This document shows, piece after piece, positions 44,373 to 53,838 of a DNA stretch of 64,000 nucleotides. The stretch lies in the NCBI RefSeq assembly GCF_001875325.1, contig NZ_MDDC01000006.1:62001-126000 (forward strand), read 5' to 3'. The notes below the pieces were generated by a model. The model saw nothing but the letters and a program-made list of their open reading frames with translations, had not been told where the DNA came from and did no database searches. This DNA comes from Neomoorella thermoacetica (GTDB lineage Bacteria; Bacillota; DSM-521; Neomoorellales; Neomoorellaceae). The number at the start of each line of letters is the position of its first letter. Positions within the stretch are counted from its first letter, which is position 1. Made by a program: the position numbers and the translations under genes.

Positions 44373-44627
44373 TCAGGATAAATAAAATATCGTTTGCTTT
44401 CCCCCGGGGCAATAGGAGAAATGATATTCAATGGCCACCATCCTATGCCCGGGAGGGCCACTTTCCAGGTCGGGATAAGAATTTTTAACGCCACAATGAG
44501 GACAAAGGCACTGGTTACAGCCAGCCGGGCCTTTTGTTTTTAATTCTTCGCCGCAATTATGGCAGTAGAGATCAAACTCCCGGCCGCAACTATGACAGCG
44601 CTGGGTCTTTACCCAGAGGAAGTTCAG
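44373..44627 (-). CDS. Zinc-ribbon protein without a canonical start codon
   Basis: On the minus strand a frame of up to 84 codons encodes two cysteine knuckles followed by more: CHSCGREFDLYCHNCGEELK and CNQCLCPHCGVKNSYPDL. It ends at a TGA at 44375-44373. The frame is closed upstream by a TAA and has no ATG, GTG or TTG before the cysteines; the best candidate is CTG 44627 after AAAGGAAG, inside the end of fumB. It does not match any fumarase. It may be a small nucleic-acid-binding or regulatory protein, or a truncated gene. The frame is intact with cysteine spacing of two, which argues against random sequence. Confidence 0.5.
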   Translation of the reverse strand: MNFLWVKTQRCHSCGREFDLYCHNCGEELKTKGPAGCNQCLCPHCGVKNSYPDLESGPPGHRMVAIEYHFSYCPGGKQTIFYLS

Positions 44628-45264
44628 GGACTTCCTTTATACTATACCTGGCCAGGGCTTCGGTATAGAGATCCCCGCCGTAGCAGTCGTTTATTACGGT
44701 GACGGGCAGGTCCTCGACCTCCAGGAGGTGCAGGGCCTCGGGCCCCAGGTCGGGATAGGCGATTACTTCCGCTCTTTTAATGCACCTGGCGATTAAAGCT
44801 CCGGCCCCGCCTACGGCGGCAAAGTAGACGGCTTTATGATCCACCAGGGCCTTCTTGACCTCAGACGAACGATACCCTTTACCGATCATGCCCTTGAGGC
44901 CGGTGGCGGCGATTAACCGCGGGGTATAGGGATCCATGCGGCCGCTGGTGGTGGGCCCGGCGGAGCCGATAACCCGGCCGGGTCTGGCCGGGGCTGGACC
45001 TACGTAGTAAATAATCTGCCCCTTGAGGTCTACGGGGAGTTCTTCACCCCGGTCCAGGAGTTCAACCAGCCTTTTATGGGCGCTGTCCCGGGCGGCGTAG
45101 ATAACGCCGCTTACCAGCACCCGGTCCCCGGACCGGAGGTCTTCGACAACGGCATCTTCCAGGGGGGTACGGATTCGCTTGTCCTCTGTTGCCGGCGCTC
45201 CCCGGCGGCAGGCGGGGTTGCTATCCATGGGTGCCGTCCCGCGGCTCGGATACTTAAACTTCAT
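44590..45264 (-). CDS. fumB: Fumarate hydratase class I, beta subunit (C-terminal type)
   Basis: This 224-residue subunit forms a class I fumarase with the alpha subunit encoded just upstream. Markers are VSGVIYAARDSAHKRLVEL, YYVGPAPARPGRVIGSAGPT, TSGRMDPYTPRLIAATGLKG and FAAVGGAGALIARCIKRAEV. The chain begins with about 30 extra residues (to CRRGAPATEDKR) before the domain, longer than most. ATG 45264 follows GGGAGGCC. A 208-base spacer separates it from fumA. Fumarase class I carries a 4Fe-4S cluster bound by the alpha subunit. Confidence 0.93.
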   Translation of the reverse strand: MKFKYPSRGTAPMDSNPACRRGAPATEDKRIRTPLEDAVVEDLRSGDRVLVSGVIYAARDSAHKRLVELLDRGEELPVDLKGQIIYYVGPAPARPGRVIGSAGPTTSGRMDPYTPRLIAATGLKGMIGKGYRSSEVKKALVDHKAVYFAAVGGAGALIARCIKRAEVIAYPDLGPEALHLLEVEDLPVTVINDCYGGDLYTEALARYSIKEVPELPLGKDPALS

Positions 45265-45472
45265 CTCCCGGCCTCCCCTTATGGCGGAAATTTTAAATAC
45301 TATCCGCTGTGTAACAAATTGATCAAGCGCCCCGGTAGTGTTAATACTCGAATTCGCTGCTCATATCTTATCCCGCTTATTACTACAAAAATGCTGGAGC
45401 ACCTGCTATTTTACCGCCAGGGTCTTCCCGGAGAGAATGCCGCCGGAACGATGGTGGAGCGGTTTGCTGCCC

Positions 45473-46318
45473 CTAAAGGGTGATGCTCTTATGCCGGGCG
45501 GCGTGGCACTGGATATTTACGGCTACGGGCAGGCTGGCAATATGGCGGGCGAAGATCTCGACGTGCACCGCCAGGGCCGTAATCCGGCCTCCGAACCCCC
45601 CGGGACCGATGCCCAGGCAGTTGATGCTCTCCAGCAGATCCCTTTCCAGGGCGGCTATCCCTTCCAGGGGATGGGGCTCGCCCAGGGGGCGCAGCAGGGC
45701 TTTCTTGGCCAGCAGGGCACATTTTTCAAAATTACCCCCGATGCCGACCCCTACGATCAGCGGCGGGCAGGGGTTGGGACCTGCTTTCTTGACGGTCTCA
45801 AGGACAAACTCCTTCACACCCCGGATGCCGGCAGCCGGCGCCAGCATGACGGCGGCGCTCATATTTTCGCTGCCGCCGCCCTTGGGCGCCACGGTGATGG
45901 TCAATTTATCACCGGGAACAATTTCCGTGTGAATAATGGCCGGCGTGTTGTCCCCCGTATTCCGGCCGTCCAGGGGCGGGTAGACCATGGATTTACGCAG
46001 GTAGCCCTCTGTATACCCCTGGCGGACGCCGGCGTTGATGGCGTCATAGAGATAGCCACCTTGAACCTGCACCTCCTGGCCCAGTTCCAGAAAGACCACC
46101 GCCACCCCTGTATCCTGGCAGATGGGCACCTCCTCAGCGGCGGCGATGGCGGCATTCTCCAGGAGCTGGTTCAGGACGTCTTTCCCCTGGGGCGAGACCT
46201 CCCTGGCCAGGGCCCCTTCCAGGGCTCCCCGCACGTCCTTCCCCAGGTAGTAATTGGCCTCCCGGCAGAGATCGGCCACTGCCCGGGTAATCTCGTCGCA
46301 GGTAATGATTCTGGTCAC
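45473..46318 (-). CDS. fumA: Fumarate hydratase class I, alpha subunit
   Basis: This 281-residue alpha subunit binds the catalytic [4Fe-4S] cluster. Cysteines appear in VPICQDTGVAVVFLELGQEV, NPCPPLIVGVGIGGNFEKCA and INCLGIGPGGFGGRITALAV, with the signature GGGSENMSAAVML. The GTG at 46318 follows AGGGAGGGG. It begins 12 bases after the argH stop, so it is the tail of the arginine operon. Since ArgH releases fumarate, this placement lets the cell recycle it to malate, which is an inference from context. Confidence 0.95.
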   Translation of the reverse strand: MTRIITCDEITRAVADLCREANYYLGKDVRGALEGALAREVSPQGKDVLNQLLENAAIAAAEEVPICQDTGVAVVFLELGQEVQVQGGYLYDAINAGVRQGYTEGYLRKSMVYPPLDGRNTGDNTPAIIHTEIVPGDKLTITVAPKGGGSENMSAAVMLAPAAGIRGVKEFVLETVKKAGPNPCPPLIVGVGIGGNFEKCALLAKKALLRPLGEPHPLEGIAALERDLLESINCLGIGPGGFGGRITALAVHVEIFARHIASLPVAVNIQCHAARHKSITL

Positions 46319-46330
46319 CCGCTCCCCTCC

Positions 46331-47725
46331 CTATCCTGAAAGTCCGGCCTGAATCCCGGCGAGGATTCGCCTGGCCCGCTCAAGGGCCCGGCCCACGGCC
46401 TCCGGTGCCGGGCCGCCGGGGAGGTTGCGGCCGTTGACGCAGGCCTCGGCCTCGAGGCACCCGAAAATATCATTGCCAAACAGCGGCGAGAAGGACTGCC
46501 ACTCCTCCAGGCTTAAATCCTGGAAGCTGCGGCCCTCCCGGAGGCAGTGGAGGACCAGGGAACCGACCACGGCATGGGCCTCCCGGAAGGGCAGGCCCCT
46601 GCGCACCAGGTACTCGGCCACATCGGTAGCCGCGGCAAACCCCCGGGAGGCGTCGGCCCGCATGCGCTCCACCCGGAACCTGGCCGTGGCCAGCATGGGG
46701 GTGAAGACCATGAGACAGCCCTTGACGGTATCCAGGGCGTCAAAGAGGGCTTCCTTATCCTCCTGCAGGTCCTTGTTGTAGGCCAGGGGCAGGCCCTTTA
46801 AAACCGCCAGCATGCCCATGAGGTGGCCGTATACCCGGCCGGTCTTACCCCGCACCAGTTCGGCCACATCGGGGTTCTTCTTTTGGGGCATCATACTGGA
46901 ACCGGTGCTGTAGGCGTCATCCAGTTCCAGAAAACCGAACTCCTCGCTGGACCAGAAAATGACCTCTTCCGCCAGGCGACTCAGGTGCATCATAATAAGG
47001 GAGGCGGCTGCCAGGAACTCGACCACGAAATCGCGGTCGCTAACGGCGTCCAGGGAATTGGCGCTGATAGCCTTAAAGCCCAGCTCCCGGGCAACCAGCT
47101 CCCGGTCGATAGGCAGGGTGGTCCCGGCCAGGGCCCCGGCGCCCAGGGGCATGACGTCGACCCTGTCAAGGCAGCCGTCCAGGCGCTGCTGGTCGCGGTA
47201 GAACATCTCAAAGTAGGCCATCAGGTGGTGGGCCAGGGTGACGGGCTGGGCCTTCTGCAGGTGGGTATAGCCGGGCATGATGGTCTGGAGGTGCTGCGCG
47301 GCCAGGTCCACCAGGACCTGCTGCAGGCCGGCCAGGAGCTTTTTGACGGCAGGAATCTCTTCTTTTAAATAGAGCCGCAGGTCCAGGGCCACCTGGTCGT
47401 TGCGGCTGCGGGCCGTGTGCAGCTTCTTACCGGCCTCGCCGATGCGCTCGGTGAGGAGCTTTTCGATGTTCATGTGGATGTCCTCGGCGCCCACGTCGAA
47501 GGTCACCCGGCCCGCCTCGATGTCGGCCCGGATTTCCTCCAGGCCTTTGATAATGGCTTCACCTTCGGCCGGTGTGATGAGGCCCACCGCTGCCAGCATG
47601 CGGGCGTGGGCGATGGAACCGGCGATATCCTCTTTATAGAGGCGCTGGTCGAAGCTGATGGAGGAGTGGAAGTCTTCCACCAGCCGGTCGGTTGTCCTGG
47701 TAAAACGTCCGCCCCAGAGTTTCAT
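46331..47725 (-). CDS. argH: Argininosuccinate lyase
   Basis: ArgH splits argininosuccinate to arginine and fumarate. The 464-residue protein begins MKLWGGRFTRTTDRLVEDFH. It has the superfamily motif STGSSMMPQKKNPDVAELVR with the catalytic serine, and TARSRNDQVALDLRLYLK and HLQKAQPVTLAHHLMAYFEM with the conserved histidines. Length and motifs are complete. It starts 11 bases after argG and is followed closely by fumA. Confidence 0.97.
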   Translation of the reverse strand: MKLWGGRFTRTTDRLVEDFHSSISFDQRLYKEDIAGSIAHARMLAAVGLITPAEGEAIIKGLEEIRADIEAGRVTFDVGAEDIHMNIEKLLTERIGEAGKKLHTARSRNDQVALDLRLYLKEEIPAVKKLLAGLQQVLVDLAAQHLQTIMPGYTHLQKAQPVTLAHHLMAYFEMFYRDQQRLDGCLDRVDVMPLGAGALAGTTLPIDRELVARELGFKAISANSLDAVSDRDFVVEFLAAASLIMMHLSRLAEEVIFWSSEEFGFLELDDAYSTGSSMMPQKKNPDVAELVRGKTGRVYGHLMGMLAVLKGLPLAYNKDLQEDKEALFDALDTVKGCLMVFTPMLATARFRVERMRADASRGFAAATDVAEYLVRRGLPFREAHAVVGSLVLHCLREGRSFQDLSLEEWQSFSPLFGNDIFGCLEAEACVNGRNLPGGPAPEAVGRALERARRILAGIQAGLSG

Positions 47726-47735
47726 AAAAATACTC

Positions 47736-48944
47736 CTATCTCAGTCCAGTTTTTTGCTCCATCAGCGCCCGTACTTTCAAGGGCAGGCCGAAGAGGTTGA
47801 TGAAACCGGTGGCGTCTTTGTGGTCGTAGTCGCGGCCGGCGCCGAAGGTGACCAGGTCCTCGCTGTAGATAGAATAAGGCGATTTGACCCCGGCCGGGGT
47901 GCAGCTGCCTTTATAGAGTTTCAGGCGCACCGTACCGGTGACCGTCTCCTGGGTGCTGTCCACAAAGGCGTCCAGGGCTTTTTTCAGGGGCGAGAACCAG
48001 TTGCCGTCGTAAACCAGCTCGGCGTACTTGGCGGCCACCATTTCTTTGAAATGCATGGTCATGCGGTCCAGGGTGAGGTACTCCAGTTCCCGGTGGGCTG
48101 TATAGAGGATCGTGCCCCCGGGGGTTTCATAAACGCCCCGGGACTTCATGCCCACCAGGCGATTTTCTACAATGTCGACTATGCCCACACCGTTGGCCGC
48201 CGCCAGGTCATTGAGCTTCGCCACCAGGGCGACGGCGTCCAGTTTTTCCCCGTCCACGGCTACCGGAATACCCTTTTCAAAGTCGATGGTTACATAAGCC
48301 GGTTTGTCCGGGGCCTGTTCCGGCGGGGTAATTATCAGGTAAAGGTCGTCCCCGGGTGCATTCCAGGGATCCTCGAGATCGCCTCCCTCGTGGCTCAGGT
48401 GCCAGAGGTTGCGGTCCATGCTGTAGGGCCGGTCTTTAGTCACCGGCACCGGGATGCCCCGGGCGGCGGCGTAGTCAATGGCCTCTTCCCGGGAGCGGAT
48501 GTTCCAGATCCGCCAGGGGGCGATGACCTTTAGCCGGGGATTTAAGGCCTTGACCCCCAGTTCGAAACGCACCTGGTCGTTGCCCTTGCCGGTGGCTCCG
48601 TGGGCCACGGCCGTGGCCCCTTCCTGCGCGGCGACCTCCACCAGGCATTTGGCGATAAGGGGCCGGGCGAAGGAGGTGCCCAGGAGGTACTTGCCCTCGT
48701 AAACAGCGCCGGCCTTGAGGGTGGGCCAGATGTACTCCTCCACAAACTCCTTCTTTTTATCCAGGATGTAGATCTTGCTGGCCCCGCTCTTTATAGCCTT
48801 TTCCTCCAGGGGTTCCAGCTCTTCTCCCTGGCCGACATCGACGGCCACGGCGATAACCTCATAACCATAGGTTTCCTTGAGCCAGGGGATAATAATGGAG
48901 GTATCCAGCCCGCCGGAATAGGCGAGAACTACCTTTTCGGCCAC
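47736..48944 (-). CDS. argG: Argininosuccinate synthase
   Basis: ArgG joins citrulline and aspartate using ATP. The 402-residue protein shows the PP-loop [20 protein letters not shown], then [20 protein letters not shown], and [20 protein letters not shown], which bind ATP and citrulline. The start is GTG 48944, 8 bases after AAAGGAG; a further ATG at 48962 would put the ribosome site inside the gene. The length is normal. Confidence 0.97.
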   Translation of the reverse strand: MAEKVVLAYSGGLDTSIIIPWLKETYGYEVIAVAVDVGQGEELEPLEEKAIKSGASKIYILDKKKEFVEEYIWPTLKAGAVYEGKYLLGTSFARPLIAKCLVEVAAQEGATAVAHGATGKGNDQVRFELGVKALNPRLKVIAPWRIWNIRSREEAIDYAAARGIPVPVTKDRPYSMDRNLWHLSHEGGDLEDPWNAPGDDLYLIITPPEQAPDKPAYVTIDFEKGIPVAVDGEKLDAVALVAKLNDLAAANGVGIVDIVENRLVGMKSRGVYETPGGTILYTAHRELEYLTLDRMTMHFKEMVAAKYAELVYDGNWFSPLKKALDAFVDSTQETVTGTVRLKLYKGSCTPAGVKSPYSIYSEDLVTFGAGRDYDHKDATGFINLFGLPLKVRALMEQKTGLR

Positions 48945-49055
48945 AGTAAAGACTCCTTTCATATCCCAAAATGTTTACCCGGCCCCATGGCCCGGAAACA
49001 TTACTGCGTCCCGGTGCAGGAGGCCGGATTGGCAGGATGGCTGCGGGCTGAGCCA

Positions 49056-50000
49056 TCAACCCATCAGGGCTACCATGATGGCCTTGTGGGCGTGGAGACG
49101 ATTCTCGGCCTCGTCAAAGACGGCCGACCGGGGTCCGTCCATGACCTCGTCGGTGATCTCTTCGCCCCGGTGGGCGGGCAGGCAGTGGAGGACCATGGCG
49201 TCCGGCTTAGCCAGCTTGAGGAGCTCGCTGTTGATCTGGTATTTGCGAAAGGCCTGGCGCCGCTTCTCGGCTTCGTCCTCCTGGCCCATACTCGCCCAGA
49301 CGTCGGTATAGAGGATATCGGCGCCTTCGGCGGCTTCTTTGATGTTGTTGGTGACGGTTATCTGGCAACCGTTGCCGGCAGCAATGCGCCGGGCCTCCTC
49401 GACCACCTGGGGCATGGGCTCATAGCCGGAAGGGCAGGCAATGGTGACGTTGAGCCCCACCTTGGCGCCGCCGTACATGAGGGAGTGGGCCACGTTGTTA
49501 CCGTCACCGACAAAGGTGAGGTTGAGGCCCTGCAGTTTTCCCTTCCACTCGCGGATGGTCATGATATCCGCCAGGGCCTGGGTGGGATGAAGGAAATCAG
49601 TCAGGCCGTTAATGACCGGGATGGAGGCGTATTCCGCCAGCTCCTCAACCTCCCGGTGGGAATAGGTCCGGATCATGATCCCGTCCAGGTAGCGGGAAAG
49701 GACCCGGGCAGTGTCGGCAATGGTTTCTCCCCGGCCCAGTTGCAGGTCGTCCTTGGTCAGGAAGAGGGGATAACCTCCCAGCTGGTACATGCCTACTTCG
49801 AAGGAGACCCGGGTGCGGGTGGAACGTTTGGTAAAGATCATACCCAGGGTTTTACCGGCCAGCAGGGGATGGGGTTCCCCCCTTTTGAGTTTGGCCTTGA
49901 GATCGTCCGCCAGGTCCAGCAGGTAAAAAATTTCTTCGCTCGAGAAGTCCTTCAGGGAGAGAAAATCACGGCCTCTCAGGCTCCCCGCCAGGTCATTCAT
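49056..50000 (-). CDS. argF: Ornithine carbamoyltransferase
   Basis: ArgF makes citrulline from ornithine and carbamoyl phosphate. The 314-residue protein has the carbamoyl phosphate loop FTKRSTRTRVSFEVGMYQLG, the ornithine-binding MVLHCLPAHRGEEITDEVM and the HPTQALADIMTIREWKG element. The ATG at 50000 has AAAGGAG 14 bases upstream and a nearer AAGG. It lies between argD and argG; carbamoyl phosphate synthetase genes (carAB), often placed here, are absent from the window. Confidence 0.97.
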   Translation of the reverse strand: MNDLAGSLRGRDFLSLKDFSSEEIFYLLDLADDLKAKLKRGEPHPLLAGKTLGMIFTKRSTRTRVSFEVGMYQLGGYPLFLTKDDLQLGRGETIADTARVLSRYLDGIMIRTYSHREVEELAEYASIPVINGLTDFLHPTQALADIMTIREWKGKLQGLNLTFVGDGNNVAHSLMYGGAKVGLNVTIACPSGYEPMPQVVEEARRIAAGNGCQITVTNNIKEAAEGADILYTDVWASMGQEDEAEKRRQAFRKYQINSELLKLAKPDAMVLHCLPAHRGEEITDEVMDGPRSAVFDEAENRLHAHKAIMVALMG

Positions 50001-50123
50001 TATACCTTCGCTCCTTTCCTCAATTGCATTCCTTATTCTACCTCATTTTACCTCAAACCCGTAATCCTTGCCTCTATTATTTTCCCTCCGTCCCTCAACC
50101 GGGAAGTATGGTGGGTGCCCGCC

Positions 50124-51332
50124 TTATTTCTGCCCCTGCCCCAGTACTTCGTGCAAGGCTTCCTTTAAAATGGTCACTGCCCGGTCAATATCCTCCCGGG
50201 TGACTATCAAAGGCGGCAGGAAGCGGAGAACATGACCATGGAGGGAGTTGATTAAAAGGCCCCGCTCCTGGCAGGCCGCCACCACCTCTCCTGCCGGGCC
50301 GTCAATCTCTACCCCCAGCAGGAGGCCACGACCCCGCACCTCGGTCAGCCGGGGGAATTCCCGGGCCAGCCCTTCTAATTGCTGGTAAAAATACTGCCCC
50401 AGCACCCGGGCATTCTCCACCAGCCCTTCTTCCAGGAGGGCCTTAAAGGCCGCCACGCCGGCCGCCGTCGCCAGGGGGTTGCCGCCGAAGGTGGAGGCGT
50501 GGTCCCCGGGGGTAAAGGCAGAAGCCGCCTTTTCTTTAGCGAGCATGGCACCGATGGGCACACCGCCGGCCAGGGCCTTGGCCAGGGTCAGGATATCGGG
50601 CTCGACCTCGTAATACTGGTAGGCGAAGAGATATCCCGTCCGGCCCAGGCCGCACTGGACTTCATCAAAGATCAGCAGGAGCCCTTCGTCATCGCAGAGG
50701 GCGCGCACGGCCTGGAGGTAATCCTTATTGGCCGCGTAGACGCCGCCTTCTCCCTGGACCGGTTCCAGCATGACGGCGCAGGTGCGGGGGCCGACCGCCG
50801 CCCGCAGGCTGGAGAGGTCGTTGAAGGGAACGTATCTGAACCCCGCCGGCAGGGGAGCAAAGCCGTGGTGGAATTTCTCCTGGCCGGTGGCCGTCAGGGT
50901 GGCCAGGGTGCGGCCGTGGAAGGAACGGCGCATGGTTATTATCTCGTAGCTCTCCGGCCCCCGGTGTTCCTTGGCGTATTTGCGGGCCAGTTTAATGGCA
51001 GCCTCGTTGGCCTCGGCGCCGCTGTTACAGAAAAATACTTTATCCAGGGCCGAGTTCTCCACCAGCAGGCGGGCCAGTTCCACCTGGGGTTCGATCCAGT
51101 AGAGGTTGGAGCAGTGGATGAGCCTGCCGGCCTGCTCCCGGATGGCCTCCACCACCCGGGGATGGCAGTGACCCAGGGAATTGACGGCCAGGCCGCTGAC
51201 AAAGTCCAGGTACTCCTTGCCGTCGGCATCCCAGACCCGGGCGCCTTCACCCCGGACCAGGGCCATGGGGTAGCGCCCGTAAGTCCGCATAACGTATTTC
51301 TCTCCCCGGGACACAATAGCCGCATTATCCAT
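50124..51332 (-). CDS. argD: Acetylornithine aminotransferase
   Basis: ArgD is a class III PLP aminotransferase that makes N-acetylornithine. The 402-residue protein contains the early residues DADGKEYLDFVSGLAVNSLG, VFFCNSGAEANEAAIKLARK, the PLP aspartate and lysine region GLLLIFDEVQCGLGRTGYLF, and TLAKALAGGVPIGAMLAKEK with the Schiff-base lysine. ATG 51332 follows AGGAGGTGG. All catalytic residues are present. Confidence 0.96.
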   Translation of the reverse strand: MDNAAIVSRGEKYVMRTYGRYPMALVRGEGARVWDADGKEYLDFVSGLAVNSLGHCHPRVVEAIREQAGRLIHCSNLYWIEPQVELARLLVENSALDKVFFCNSGAEANEAAIKLARKYAKEHRGPESYEIITMRRSFHGRTLATLTATGQEKFHHGFAPLPAGFRYVPFNDLSSLRAAVGPRTCAVMLEPVQGEGGVYAANKDYLQAVRALCDDEGLLLIFDEVQCGLGRTGYLFAYQYYEVEPDILTLAKALAGGVPIGAMLAKEKAASAFTPGDHASTFGGNPLATAAGVAAFKALLEEGLVENARVLGQYFYQQLEGLAREFPRLTEVRGRGLLLGVEIDGPAGEVVAACQERGLLINSLHGHVLRFLPPLIVTREDIDRAVTILKEALHEVLGQGQK

Positions 51333-51398
51333 TTTCCGGCCACCTCCTGATATATTGTTTTATTCCTCGCGCATTTAATTTTCTAGCCAGGCTGATAT

Positions 51399-52289
51399 TT
51401 ACCCCGGCACAACCATGGTCCCCACCCCGGTATCGGTGAAGACCTCCAGCAGAATCGAGTGGGGAATGCGGCCGTCAATAATATGGGTCTTCTTGACGCC
51501 GCCCTCCAGGGCGCGGATGCAGCAGTTGACCTTGGGGATCATGCCGCCGGCTATGACGCCCTGCTGGATCAGCTCCGGCACCCGGCCGACCTCCAGGGAG
51601 GAGATCAGGGAAGCCGGGTCGTCGCGGTCAGCCAGGATGCCCTCCACGTCCGTCAGGAGCACCAGTTTGTCTGCCTGGAGGGCTACGGCCAGCTCGCCGG
51701 CTACCAGGTCGGCGTTGATGTTATAGCTCTCCCCGCCGGGACCTACGCCGATGGGGGCGACAACAGGGATGTAGCCCTCGGCAATGACGGTTTCGATAAT
51801 ACCGGGGTTGACCCGCTCCACCTGGCCCACATAGCCCAGGTCCAGGTCCATTTCTTCCCCGTCTTTCTGGATGCGGGCCACCTGCTTGCGGGCTTCAATG
51901 AGGTGACCGTCTTTGCCGCAGAGGCCAATGGCCTTGCCGCCGTAACGGTGGATGTTGGCCACGATCTCTTTGTTAATCTTCCCAACCAGGACCATTTCCA
52001 CGATCTCCATGGTCTCGGCATCAGTTACCCGCTGGCCCTGGATGAATTGCGACTCTTTACCCAGGCGGCCCAGCATGCTGGTAATCTCCGGACCGCCGCC
52101 GTGGACGATGACCGGCCGCATACCCACCAGGTGCATGAGGACGGCGTCCTGCATGACGGCCTTCTTTAATTCACAGTTGACCATGGCGTGGCCGCCGTAT
52201 TTGATGACCACCGTCTTGCCGTAGAACTGGCGGATATAGGGCAGGGCCTCGATTAAGATGCCCGTTTTTTCCAGGGGCGAAAGGGTCAT
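51399..52289 (-). CDS. argB: Acetylglutamate kinase
   Basis: ArgB phosphorylates N-acetylglutamate, the usual arginine-feedback point. The 296-residue protein has VVIKYGGHAMVNCELKKAVM with the ATP lysine, PVIVHGGGPEITSMLGRLGK and the N-acetylglutamate-binding INADLVAGELAVALQADKLV. An N-terminal helix of about 20 residues is present, as in arginine-sensitive kinases, so feedback inhibition is likely. ATG 52289 lies 7 bases after AGGAGGG; the in-frame GTG three bases earlier is less well placed. Confidence 0.96.
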   Translation of the reverse strand: MTLSPLEKTGILIEALPYIRQFYGKTVVIKYGGHAMVNCELKKAVMQDAVLMHLVGMRPVIVHGGGPEITSMLGRLGKESQFIQGQRVTDAETMEIVEMVLVGKINKEIVANIHRYGGKAIGLCGKDGHLIEARKQVARIQKDGEEMDLDLGYVGQVERVNPGIIETVIAEGYIPVVAPIGVGPGGESYNINADLVAGELAVALQADKLVLLTDVEGILADRDDPASLISSLEVGRVPELIQQGVIAGGMIPKVNCCIRALEGGVKKTHIIDGRIPHSILLEVFTDTGVGTMVVPG

Positions 52290-52304
52290 CACCGGTCCCT
52301 CCTA

Positions 52305-53522
52305 TCAAGTCCGGTAAGAGGCATTAATCTTTACATAATCATAAGTAAGGTCGCAGCCCCAGGCTGTAGCCGCGGCGCGGCCCCGGTTCAGATCCAGGAT
52401 GATGGTAATCTCCTCTTCCGCCAGGATGGCCGCCGCCTTTGCTTCGCTGAAGGGCAGGGGCTCGCCACCGGCGGCCATTTGCTCGCGGCCGGCGTGGCTT
52501 TCCAGGTAGATGTCTATCTTATCCGGGTCGATATCAGCACCGGAGTAACCGGCGGCACAGATGATGCGGCCCCAGTTGGCGTCAGCGCCGAAGATGGCGC
52601 TCTTGACCAGGTTGGAACCGGCTACGGACCGGGCCACCTGGCGGGCCTCGACCTCGCTGGCCGCGCCATAAACCTCAACGGTTATCAGTTTACTGGCCCC
52701 TTCCCCGTCACGGGCGATGAGGCGGGCCAGGTAGCGACAGACATACTCCAACCCGGACCGGAAGGCAGCATGCTCTTCAATGGTCAAGGGGGCGTTGCCG
52801 GCGCAGCCGTTGGCCAGGATGACGGCCATGTCGTTGGTGCTGGTGTCGCCGTCCACGGTCACCATATTAAAGGTCCGATCCACTACCACCCTCAGGGCCT
52901 GTTCCAGATCCTCCTGTTCGATGGCAGCGTCGGTGGTCAGGAAGCAGAGCATGGTGCCCATATTGGGGTGGATCATGCCCGACCCCTTGGCGATGCCGGC
53001 AATAGTTACCGTCTCTCCCCCCAGGGGCAACTGGATGGCGATCTCTTTGATCCGGGTATCGGTGGTCATGATGGCTGCCGCCGCATCTCTGCCTCCCTCC
53101 ACCGCCAGCCGGGCGGCAGCGGCCTGGATGCCGGTGGTGATTTTATCCATAGGCAGGGGCACGCCGATGACGCCGGTGGAGGCCACCACCACCTGCCATG
53201 GTTCGCAACCGACGGCTCCGGCCGTGACTGCCGCCATCTCCCGGGCGTCCCGGTAACCCCGCTCCCCGGTACAGGCGTTAGCATAGCCGCTGTTGGCGAC
53301 AATGGCCCGGGCCAGGCCGGCCTTGAGGTGTTCCGCCGTCACTCGCAGGGGCGCCGCCTTGACGCGGTTGCGGGTGTAGACGGCCGCCGCCGCCGCCGGT
53401 ACCTCGCTGACAATCAGGGCCAGGTCCAATTTCTCCTTTTTTAAGCCGGCATGAATACCGGCGGCGACAAAACCCCGCGGGGCGGTGATGCCGCCGGCAA
53501 CCGGCCGGAAGTCTTGCGTCAT
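52305..53522 (-). CDS. argJ: Glutamate N-acetyltransferase / amino-acid acetyltransferase (ArgJ)
   Basis: ArgJ transfers the acetyl group from acetylornithine to glutamate, and bifunctional forms also use acetyl-CoA. The 405-residue precursor cuts itself before an internal threonine. Here the site reads GSGMIHPNMGTMLCFLTTDA, with Gly where most have Ala before the Thr. Upstream are AAIMTTDTRIKEIAIQLPLG and VYTRNRVKAAPLRVTAEHLK. ATG 53522 follows GGAGGAG. No argA gene is visible, so this protein probably starts the cycle as well as recycling acetyl groups. The upstream 5' region contains a repeat element. Confidence 0.96.
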   Translation of the reverse strand: MTQDFRPVAGGITAPRGFVAAGIHAGLKKEKLDLALIVSEVPAAAAAVYTRNRVKAAPLRVTAEHLKAGLARAIVANSGYANACTGERGYRDAREMAAVTAGAVGCEPWQVVVASTGVIGVPLPMDKITTGIQAAAARLAVEGGRDAAAAIMTTDTRIKEIAIQLPLGGETVTIAGIAKGSGMIHPNMGTMLCFLTTDAAIEQEDLEQALRVVVDRTFNMVTVDGDTSTNDMAVILANGCAGNAPLTIEEHAAFRSGLEYVCRYLARLIARDGEGASKLITVEVYGAASEVEARQVARSVAGSNLVKSAIFGADANWGRIICAAGYSGADIDPDKIDIYLESHAGREQMAAGGEPLPFSEAKAAAILAEEEITIILDLNRGRAAATAWGCDLTYDYVKINASYRT

Positions 53523-53588
53523 TGTCTTCTCCTCCGGAGATAGGGTTTTACCAAAAATGGCGACTGTTAATTGAATTATATTCCAGCT

Positions 53589-53838
53589 TTTTAGGGGCTG
53601 GAGGGTACAGGCGAGGGCGACTTGGTTCGAGGCGTCAGCAAACTCAGCGAAGCCGAAGCGAGGCGGCGGTGAACGGGATGGGGATCGCAACGTGGCTTCA
53701 GGAACGAGAAATACCACGCCCCATTATGATTGATCAAAGGGATAAAAACCAAGCCACCCCCGCCGCCGAGCAAGGCTGAGCGCCAAGTTTGCTAGCCGAG
53801 AACCACCGGAGCCCTCAGACTGTACCCTCCAGCCCCTT
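53589..53838. repeat. MITE-like element with imperfect long terminal inverted repeats (contains copy B)
   Basis: The left part from about 53593 reads AGGGGCTGGAGGGTACAG; the right end (53821-53838) is the complement of the same 17 bases. Inside, the halves are related over about 60 more bases (GAGGGC, AGCAAACT, GGCGGCGG). The right half, 53720-53830, is the same sequence as copy A at 14112-14220. It lies between argC and argJ, with no coding frame. Confidence 0.75.

Noticed and set aside
44225-44494. 89-codon minus-strand frame overlapping the zinc-ribbon frame
   Set aside because: The alternative frame with paired cysteines is far more protein-like. This one has no motif or ribosome site.
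48600-50168. 522-codon open frame on the plus strand opposite argG and argF
   Set aside because: It is antisense to two intact arginine genes and gives no recognisable domain; composition reflects the opposite strand.
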